From Candidatus Eiseniibacteriota bacterium (GTDB lineage Bacteria; Arandabacterota; Arandabacteria; Arandabacterales; Arandabacteraceae): a stretch of 6,645 nt of DNA. Under the pieces are notes generated by a model. It saw only the letters and a program-made list of their open reading frames with translations, was not told the DNA's origin and made no database searches. This document shows positions 1 to 4,327 of the stretch, in pieces (position 1 is the stretch's first letter; each line of letters starts with the position of its first letter). The DNA is taken from assembly GCA_030622265.1 (NCBI GenBank), contig JAUXGG010000094.1, positions 1 to 6,645 of the forward strand. The letters run 5' to 3'. A program made the translations under genes and the position numbers.

Positions 1-552
1 GCCGCTTATTGCCAGGTCGCAGGCCTCGCCGGGGGTGTCGTAACTTCCTGCCGGCCCGGGGCTACTTGGATCGGCAATGTCGATAACAAGGAGGCCCGTG
101 GCGCCGTCCGCCACGAAGGCATAATCTCCGTGCAAGACTATCCCCCGGGCCTCATCCGGCGTGTCGTAATCTCCGGCATAAGCTGGAGATGCAGGATCGG
201 AGATGTCTATGACCTGGAGGCCGGCCGTTCCATCCGCGACAAAGGCATAGTCTCCGTCTGCCGCGACATCCAGGGCCTTGCCCGGCGTGTTGTAGCTTCC
301 CGCCGACACGGGGATTGCGGGGTTCATTATGTCTACGATCTGAAGCCCCGAGGTATTGTCGGCAACCAGGGCGTGGTTTCCGCTTATGGCCACACCGTAG
401 GCTCGTCCCGGGGTATCGTAGCTGCCGCCGGGTGTGGGGTTGGCGGGGTCGGCGACATCCACAACCTGTAGGCCAGAGGAGTGCGCAGCAACATAAGCGT
501 AGTCCCCATCAAGGGCGATATCATTGGCGGTATCCGGCGTGGAAACGCTGCC
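1..552 (-). repeat. 126-bp in-frame tandem repeat encoding LVIVD blades
   Basis: Four full repeat units and one partial unit of 126 bp lie head to tail: 427-552, 301-426, 175-300, 49-174 and 1-48. The period is exact at protein level; the Asp of the VxD motif recurs at residues 104, 146, 188 and 230, and a TP pair at 77, 119, 161, 203 and 245. The units are diverged in DNA, so this is an old duplication under protein-level constraint rather than a fresh expansion. Confidence 0.85.
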
Positions 553-768
553 TGAGGTGAGGATCTCAAATGGCGGGAGCTCCAGCCTGGCGTTCACGGT
601 ATCCCAGGATGCGGTGGTATAGGCGGTGTCACAGTATTCCCTGGAGTTGAAATCCTCACTGAAGGCCTGAGGGTCCGCGAGAACATGATGGGGCGCCCAC
701 AGCATTAGTACCAGGAATATGGTTACCCAGGCACCCGGGTTTCTCACTCTGGATCTCCACGCTGTCAT
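1..768 (-). CDS. Secreted LVIVD-repeat protein, N-terminal part (runs off left edge)
   Basis: An open frame runs from an ATG at 768-766 to the window edge without a stop (256 codons, C-terminus missing). A ribosome site GAAGGAG lies at 774-780, five bases before the ATG. Residues 1-31 form a signal peptide: basic start MTAWRSRVRN, hydrophobic core TIFLVLMLW, likely cleavage after VLA. A linker follows (about 32-72, with TTASWDT and LELPPFEIL), then repeats of exactly 42 residues: 73-114, 115-156, 157-198, 199-240 and a partial fifth. Each has a GDYAFVAD-like strand and a GLQVIDI-like strand followed by DP. This is the LVIVD repeat, which forms beta-propeller-like blades in extracellular or surface proteins of mostly unknown function. 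The missing end may carry more blades and a sorting domain. Family call is firm; function is not known. Confidence 0.9.
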   Translation of the reverse strand, partial: MTAWRSRVRNPGAWVTIFLVLMLWAPHHVLADPQAFSEDFNSREYCDTAYTTASWDTVNARLELPPFEILTSGSVSTPDTANDIALDGDYAYVAAHSSGLQVVDVADPANPTPGGSYDTPGRAYGVAISGNHALVADNTSGLQIVDIMNPAIPVSAGSYNTPGKALDVAADGDYAFVADGTAGLQVIDISDPASPAYAGDYDTPDEARGIVLHGDYAFVADGATGLLVIDIADPSSPGPAGSYDTPGEACDLAISG

Positions 769-854
769 GCCGGCTCCTTCAGTGCAAGTCCACTCCAGCG
801 GCCTTTGTGCCCCGGGCCGCCGGGCTGGAAGCCAATAAACACCAAACCGGGCTC

Positions 855-885
855 CGTATAGCCAGCATTCTTGATAGCCTATACG
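855..885. promoter_or_regulatory. Inverted repeat in the leader of the LVIVD gene
   Basis: CGTATAG (855-861) and CTATACG (879-885) are perfect 7-bp inverted arms separated by 17 bases. They lie downstream of the candidate promoter, inside the predicted leader. This could be a weak hairpin or a dyad operator. No function can be assigned from sequence. Confidence 0.3.
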
Positions 886-931
886 TTTGCCCGGACCCAT
901 GTGTATATAGGTGCCTTACCACCCTTCAATA

Positions 932-960
932 AGTGTACCACAGATCTTACGCATTTTCAA
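932..960 (-). promoter_or_regulatory. Candidate sigma70-type promoter for the LVIVD gene
   Basis: On the minus strand TTGAAA (955-960) is followed after 17 bases by TACACT (932-937). Each box is close to the housekeeping consensus and the spacing is ideal. Transcription would start near 925, giving a leader of about 157 bases before the ATG at 768. Unproven; chance matches are possible in a stretch of this AT content. Confidence 0.35.
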
Positions 961-985
961 TGCTTATCCTGCCTTGTAGTTACAG

Positions 986-1023
986 CATAGAAATGTCATG
1001 TATTCTGCAACATAGAAATGTCA
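986..1023. repeat. 13-bp direct repeat, possible insertion-sequence end
   Basis: CATAGAAATGTCA occurs at 986-998 and again, identically, at 1011-1023 (period 25 bp). Closely spaced iterated motifs containing AAATGTCA are the kind of transposase-binding repeats found at the ends of some integrase-type (DDE) insertion sequences. No transposase gene lies beside it here, so at most this is a remnant end. The repeat itself is directly visible; its origin is inferred. Confidence 0.5.
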
Positions 1024-1168
1024 CCCTGTCTTAAGGTCGCCACGTCAGAGACTTATCCCTGCAGGAGACCCGGCCGCTGCCGGGGATTTCCGCCTGTGGA
1101 CTTGAAACACCCCGCGCGGCGTGCTACCAATTGACGGGTAAGACCACCGACATCTAAGGAGGAATGCC

Positions 1169-1585
1169 ATGAAGACCCATCGCGAAGAGCTGTGGTTTCA
1201 CGTCAAGCGCCGGAGACAGCTCATCAATATCACCCCCGAGGTCGAGGCCTGTCTCAAGCGAAGCGGTATCAAGGAAGGACTTATCTTATGTAATGCCATG
1301 CATATAACTGCTTCGGTGTTCATAAACGACGATGAGAGCGGCCTGCATTCGGACTATGAGAAATGGCTCGAGACGCTGGCGCCCGAGAAGCCTCATTCGC
1401 AGTATGCGCACAACACCTTTGAGGATAATGCCGACGCCCATCTTAAACGTACCATCATGGGACGAGAAGTGGTTGTGGCCGTGACCGGTGGCAAGCTGGA
1501 TTTCGGCCCCTGGGAACAGATCTTCTATGGCGAGTTCGACGGCAAGCGGAAGAAGCGGGTGCTGGTGAAGATCATCGGGGAGTGA
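1169..1585 (+). CDS. YjbQ/UPF0047 family protein (secondary thiamine-phosphate synthase type)
   Basis: 138 residues, the usual length for this small cytosolic family (COG0432). The start is an ATG preceded by TAAGGAGG at 1155-1162 with 6-base spacing. Family hallmarks are visible in order: [11 protein letters not shown] (44-54, family His at 45), YAHN (79-82, second conserved His at 81), DNADAHLK (86-93, third conserved His at 91), [12 protein letters not shown] (107-118) and [14 protein letters not shown] near the end. Escherichia coli YjbQ has weak thiamine-phosphate synthase activity that can replace ThiE, but the physiological role of the family is unsettled. It stands alone on its strand and converges on the threonine dehydrogenase gene. 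The family call is very secure; the enzymatic role is only a family-based suggestion. Confidence 0.93.
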   Translation: MKTHREELWFHVKRRRQLINITPEVEACLKRSGIKEGLILCNAMHITASVFINDDESGLHSDYEKWLETLAPEKPHSQYAHNTFEDNADAHLKRTIMGREVVVAVTGGKLDFGPWEQIFYGEFDGKRKKRVLVKIIGE

Positions 1586-1628
1586 TTCTTAGTACGCACC
1601 GCGGTCAGATGATCCCGGCAGCTGGAGA

Positions 1629-1649
1629 GGGCCGGCGCGCGGCCGGCCC
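1629..1649. terminator. GC-rich hairpin between convergent genes
   Basis: GGGCCGGC (1629-1636) and GCCGGCCC (1642-1649) form a perfect 8-bp stem with a 5-base loop. It lies in the 96-bp gap between the stop of the YjbQ gene and the stop of the threonine dehydrogenase gene, where a shared terminator is expected. Neither strand has a following T-run, so it is not a classical intrinsic terminator; it may stall polymerase or protect 3' ends. Confidence 0.5.
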
Positions 1650-1681
1650 CATCGAAATAAGACTTAGTTGTCCGAGCGCTC

Positions 1682-2662
1682 CTACTTGTACAGGGCCCCG
1701 GCTTCCTTGCGCGCCCTGAGGTGCTTGAGCATGTCCTCAGTCATCGAGGCCAGGTCCCACTTGGGTTTCCAGCCCCACTCCTCGCGGGCCGCCGAGTCGT
1801 CTATCGAGTTGGGCCAGGAGTCCGCAATCTTCTGGCGCTCGTCGATCTCGTACGATATCTCAAACTCGGGAATATGCTTCTTGATCTCGACCGCGACCTC
1901 GGCGGGAGTGAAGCTCGTGGCCGCATGGTTGAAGTCCGAATGATGCTTGAGCTTCGAGAAGTCCGCCTCGGCGAGCTGGATGGTGCCCTCGATGCAGTCG
2001 GGCATGTACATCATGGGGAGCTTGGTGTCTTCCTTGAGGAAACAGGTGTATCTGCCCTTGTCGACGGCTTCGTAATAGATCTCGACCGCATAGTCGGTGG
2101 TGCCGCCTCCGGGCAGGGTCTCGTGGGAGATGATGCCGGGATAGCGAAGGCCGCGGATGTCCAGTCCGAACTTGAGCACATAGTAGTCGCAGAGCAGCTC
2201 GCCGCAGACCTTGGTAACGCCGTACATGGAGGCGGGCTTCAAGACCGTCTCCTGCGGGGTGTTCTCGAGCGGCACGCCCGGTCCCCAGACCGCGATCGAG
2301 CTGGGTATAATGACGCGTGCCATCTCGTACTTAAGCCCCAACTCCAGGACGTTTATGGTGCCGTTCATATTGACATTCCAGCAGAGCTGGGGGTTCTTTT
2401 CTCCGGTGGCCGACAAGACCGCGGCCATGTGGTAGATGGTATCGATATTGTGCTTCTTTACCACCTCTTCAATGGTATCGATATTGGTGACATCAATGAA
2501 GTAGAAGGGTCCCGAGCTGCGCAGCTCTTCCGAGGGCTCGGTCTTTCTCCCCGTGGCGACGACGTTTTCGGCTCCGTAGCGGCGCCGGAGTTCCATCGCC
2601 AGCTCTGATCCGATCTGGCCCACGGAACCTGTAACCAGAATGTTTTTCATTTCCTTTGCCAA
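1682..2662 (-). CDS. tdh: L-threonine 3-dehydrogenase, short-chain (epimerase-like) type
   Basis: A 326-residue NAD-dependent enzyme of the extended SDR/epimerase fold. It oxidises L-threonine to 2-amino-3-oxobutyrate, which glycine C-acetyltransferase (Kbl) normally cleaves to glycine and acetyl-CoA; no kbl is in this window. Visible motifs: Rossmann glycine motif TGSVGQIGSE (11-20), YHMAAVLSATGEKNP (77-91), PSSIAV with catalytic Ser in 121-122, YGVTK with catalytic Tyr147 and Lys151, RYPGIIS (173-179), PGGGTTDYAVEI (184-195), PMMYMPD (216-222) and RQKIADSWPNSIDDS (276-290). The last four distinguish this threonine dehydrogenase family from sugar epimerases. It is unrelated in fold to the zinc-dependent Tdh of E. 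coli, so the symbol is used by function. The start is TTG at 2662, chosen for its ideal ribosome site; ATG at 2650 would remove only four residues but lacks a well-spaced site. Confidence 0.92.
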   Translation of the reverse strand: MAKEMKNILVTGSVGQIGSELAMELRRRYGAENVVATGRKTEPSEELRSSGPFYFIDVTNIDTIEEVVKKHNIDTIYHMAAVLSATGEKNPQLCWNVNMNGTINVLELGLKYEMARVIIPSSIAVWGPGVPLENTPQETVLKPASMYGVTKVCGELLCDYYVLKFGLDIRGLRYPGIISHETLPGGGTTDYAVEIYYEAVDKGRYTCFLKEDTKLPMMYMPDCIEGTIQLAEADFSKLKHHSDFNHAATSFTPAEVAVEIKKHIPEFEISYEIDERQKIADSWPNSIDDSAAREEWGWKPKWDLASMTEDMLKHLRARKEAGALYK

Positions 2663-2669
2663 GATGAAT

Positions 2670-2680
2670 CTCCTCCTCCT
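2670..2680 (-). promoter_or_regulatory. Strong ribosome-binding site deciding a TTG start
   Basis: AGGAGGAGGAG on the minus strand ends seven bases before TTG (2662-2660). The next in-frame ATG (2650-2648) would be 19 bases away, and the AAAGGAA just before it is too close to act. The strong site probably compensates for the weak TTG start codon. Confidence 0.65.
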
Positions 2681-2729
2681 CTGTCACAACCTCGTGTACT
2701 CATCTTTTCTGCGTTTAGCCTGAGCCCTA

Positions 2730-2758
2730 ATTCTACACACGCTCCGGCAGGCACGCAA
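2730..2758 (-). promoter_or_regulatory. Candidate promoter for the threonine dehydrogenase gene
   Basis: On the minus strand TTGCGT (2753-2758), 17 bases, then TAGAAT (2730-2735). The -10 box matches consensus at five of six positions; the -35 keeps TTG only. Predicted leader is about 60 bases. It sits in the 213-bp gap between this gene and the divergent thiamine-binding protein gene. Confidence 0.4.
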
Positions 2759-2875
2759 GAGTATTGGTGGCGCGTACGGGCTGTGGCACGCAGGGGTTGT
2801 GGGGGCTACGCGCTATTGATTTTCCGCGAGGGGTCTGGAATGATTGGGTTAATGCAAAGAGAGGGGAGGAGCGTG

Positions 2876-3172
2876 ATGAGAGTCATAGCAGATATCAGCA
2901 TAGTCCCGATCGGGGTGGGAGTGTCCTTGTCGAAGTATGTGGCCGCCTGTGAGCATACGCTTAAGGAAGCGGGACTTAAGACCAGGCTGCACGCATACGG
3001 AACCAACCTCGAGGGCGACTGGGACGAGGTCTTCGCCGCCATAAAGCGGTGCCACGAGATCGTTCACAAGATGGGAGCTCCCCGGGTTTCCACCGTGATC
3101 AAGGTGGGCACGCGCACCGACCGCGACCAGGGCATGGAGGATAAGATAAAGAGCGTGGAGTCCAAGATCTGA
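2876..3172 (+). CDS. MTH1187 family thiamine-binding protein (UPF0045/DUF77)
   Basis: 98 residues, the full length of this small family. Order of motifs: VIADISIVPIGVGVSLSKYV (3-22), YGTNLEGDWDEVFAAIK (41-57), CHE (59-61), and GAPRVSTVIKVGTRTDR (67-83). The family has a ferredoxin-like fold that oligomerises; the YkoF-related branch binds thiamine or pyrimidine precursors, but a role in salvage or transport is only inferred. The frame is open far upstream, but the family begins at MRVIAD. ATG 2876 follows GGAGGAG (2865-2871); an adjacent in-frame GTG at 2873 is the only close alternative. It is the first gene of a plus-strand pair, 28 bases before the broken nucleotidyltransferase. Confidence 0.92.
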   Translation: MRVIADISIVPIGVGVSLSKYVAACEHTLKEAGLKTRLHAYGTNLEGDWDEVFAAIKRCHEIVHKMGAPRVSTVIKVGTRTDRDQGMEDKIKSVESKI

Positions 3173-3200
3173 AGCAGGAGGTTCAATAGCGGGAGGTCTA

Positions 3201-3365
3201 ATGCCGGAAGATAAGAAACTTTGCCGGGATGATATCACCGCGGCCATTGCGCTGGCCCTGGAACCTCTCGACTTTGTTCATGCGATGTGGGAGGTAGGCG
3301 CCATCGCCTTTGACCGGGCTGATGAGTAGTCGGACATCGACTTCGGTGAGACACCTATTCGGTGA
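3201..3365 (+). pseudogene. Truncated nucleotidyltransferase with in-frame UAG
   Basis: ATG 3201 follows GGGAGG (3191-3196), and 42 codons run to TAG at 3327-3329. The peptide contains ALEPLDFVHAMWEVGAIAF then DRADE, and reading past the TAG gives SDIDFGETPIR before TGA at 3363. This matches the start of small nucleotidyltransferase-domain proteins, whose usual text here is a Trp codon followed by SDID. The UAG sits exactly where that Trp belongs and both metal-binding Asp of DID follow it. Homology then stops at about 3344, and the convergent TonB gene's stop begins at 3355-3357, so most of the protein (normally well over 200 residues) is gone. Read as a nonsense mutation plus 3' deletion; the family call is from remembered motif patterns. 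Confidence 0.65.
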
Positions 3366-3972
3366 GCGAGAACCTGAAGCTGAGGCTGATCGTGGCCCTG
3401 ACCGGGATGTCGTTCTGGAGCGCAGGGTCGAATACATATCTGTAGGCTGCCTCTATGGCCGTATCGTTGAAGATTTCGGCTTGTGAGCTGGCTATCCAGG
3501 CATTGGCGACGCGGCCGGTCTCATCCACTACCACATAGACCACCACGATTCCCCCAACCTCGGCCTTTCGTGCCAGTTCGGGGTATTCGGGAAGGGCTCC
3601 CCGAATCAGCTGAGGCTCCCTTTCGAAGTGCCAGAACCACCTGTTGAGTATCCCGGATTCTTCCGGAAGATCGGGCAAGGGATCATCGGGGCCGAAGACT
3701 GTGGGATCGATCGTCTCGTCCGCCCCGGGGTCGTCGCTTGGCTCGATCTCGAGAGGTATTACCGGCGGTTTGACAGGAGGTGGTAGGGGCGGAACCTCAA
3801 TGTCGCGTTTCAGATCCACCAACTTGGGTATTATTACTTCCCTCAGCCGGTAGGGCTTCGGAACATATTCCGGCCAGAGGGCAAAAGCCGCAGCATGAAT
3901 CAGGATCGCAGTCAAGAACGCGACGTAGAGATACCTTTCGTGAGAGGTCCTCGAAGTGCAGCAAGGCGTCAT
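3355..3972 (-). CDS. TonB family energy transducer
   Basis: 205 residues from the chosen ATG. It has one N-terminal membrane segment (about 14-33, YLYVAFLTAILIHAAAFALW), a periplasmic proline-rich stretch (about 60-78, PPLPPPVKPPVIPLEIEP), an acidic linker rich in Asp and Pro, and a TonB C-terminal domain (about 127-205) with YPELARKAEVGGIVVVYVVV, DETGRV and the final strand ISLSFRF. Such proteins couple inner-membrane proton-motive force (through ExbB/ExbD) to outer-membrane transporters; no exbBD is nearby. The start is ATG 3972-3970, preceded by GGAGG eight bases away; the frame stays open to a TTG at 4038, but that N-terminus is not TonB-like. The gene is apparently monocistronic and its stop overlaps the readthrough end of the broken nucleotidyltransferase. 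Confidence 0.88.
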   Translation of the reverse strand: MTPCCTSRTSHERYLYVAFLTAILIHAAAFALWPEYVPKPYRLREVIIPKLVDLKRDIEVPPLPPPVKPPVIPLEIEPSDDPGADETIDPTVFGPDDPLPDLPEESGILNRWFWHFEREPQLIRGALPEYPELARKAEVGGIVVVYVVVDETGRVANAWIASSQAEIFNDTAIEAAYRYVFDPALQNDIPVRATISLSFRFSLTE

Positions 3973-3980
3973 ACAGCTCA

Positions 3981-3985
3981 CCTCC
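3981..3985 (-). promoter_or_regulatory. Ribosome-binding site deciding the TonB start
   Basis: GGAGG on the minus strand lies eight bases before ATG 3972-3970. Neither ATG 3999-3997 nor TTG 4038 in the same frame has a comparable site, and starting here puts the membrane anchor 13 residues from the N-terminus, as expected for TonB. Confidence 0.6.
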
Positions 3986-4084
3986 GATAGCCTGGCCATC
4001 CTGCTGCCAGGCTCCGGGGTTGTCGACCATCCAAACAAACCCGCTATGCACTTGGCTAAAGACCTCCTTCATCTGTCCGTGGAC

Positions 4085-4113
4085 ACTATACTAAGATAGG
4101 GCAAATCTGTGAA
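4085..4113 (-). promoter_or_regulatory. Candidate sigma70-type promoter for the TonB gene
   Basis: On the minus strand TTCACA (4108-4113), 17 bases, then TATAGT (4085-4090). Each box differs from consensus at one position and the spacing is optimal. Transcription would start near 4078, leaving a leader of about 105 bases before the TonB ATG. That leader contains AAGGAGG at 4063-4069, which serves no obvious TonB start. Confidence 0.5.
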
Positions 4114-4281
4114 GGAAAAACGTACGGGCCCCTGGGGTCAGTGTCGGTGTTAGAAGTCGTGTAATCGCCGGTCTAAGAAGTTCTCTCACCGACCACCAGG
4201 TGATACCTTCGGATGGTTGGGCGGGCGATGAAGCGCCGGCTAATACCGGTCGAATGTGTCCCTTTTATCTTTTGCCGAGCT

Positions 4282-4314
4282 AAAATGGGAGTAGGTCAAT
4301 CCGACAGGCTCCCA
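4282..4314 (-). terminator. Intrinsic-type terminator of the large secreted gene
   Basis: On the minus strand TGGGAG and CTCCCA (4309-4314 and 4286-4291 on the plus strand) form a 6-bp stem. Within it GTC and GAC form a second short stem around GGATT, separated by a symmetric 3x3 internal loop. TTTT follows at once (4282-4285). It begins 14 bases after the stop codon, as expected for a terminator. Confidence 0.5.
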
Positions 4315-4327
4315 GCATCTGCTTTTC

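Larger units (their letters stand above)
769..1168. other. 400-bp non-coding stretch between divergent genes
   Basis: No convincing coding frame was found on either strand. It holds the ribosome site of the left gene (774-780), an inverted repeat (855-885), a minus-strand promoter candidate (932-960), a 13-bp direct repeat (986-1023), and a GC-rich hairpin, CCCGGC at 1069-1074 with GCCGGG at 1079-1084. A weak plus-strand promoter candidate for the right gene is TTGAAA (1102-1107), 17 bases, then TACCAA (1125-1130); I do not trust it enough to list it separately. Confidence 0.6.

Noticed and set aside
130..471. Plus-strand open frame of 113 codons
   Set aside because: It is antisense to the LVIVD repeats; its apparent repetition is only the complement of the 126-bp units, and no ribosome site precedes it.
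986..1023. Possible CRISPR repeats
   Set aside because: Only two 13-bp copies with a 12-bp spacer, far below CRISPR dimensions, and no cas gene is present.
1721..2608. Plus-strand open frame of 295 codons
   Set aside because: Lies entirely antisense to the threonine dehydrogenase gene, which has full-length family motifs; long antisense frames are common in GC-rich coding DNA.
2783..2875. N-terminal extension of the thiamine-binding protein frame
   Set aside because: The 31 extra codons are not family-like, and a good ribosome site directs the start to 2876.
2849..3247. Minus-strand open frame of 132 codons
   Set aside because: Antisense to the thiamine-binding protein and nucleotidyltransferase frames; no recognisable motifs.
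3327..3329. UAG read as pyrrolysine or a reassigned codon
   Set aside because: The TonB gene (stop 3357-3355) ends at UAG in the same window, and the readthrough product gains only 11 residues before UGA, so it would not restore a full enzyme.
4136..4148. Small palindrome around CCCCTGGGG as a terminator
   Set aside because: Almost no loop and no T-run, and it is upstream of the TonB promoter rather than after a gene.
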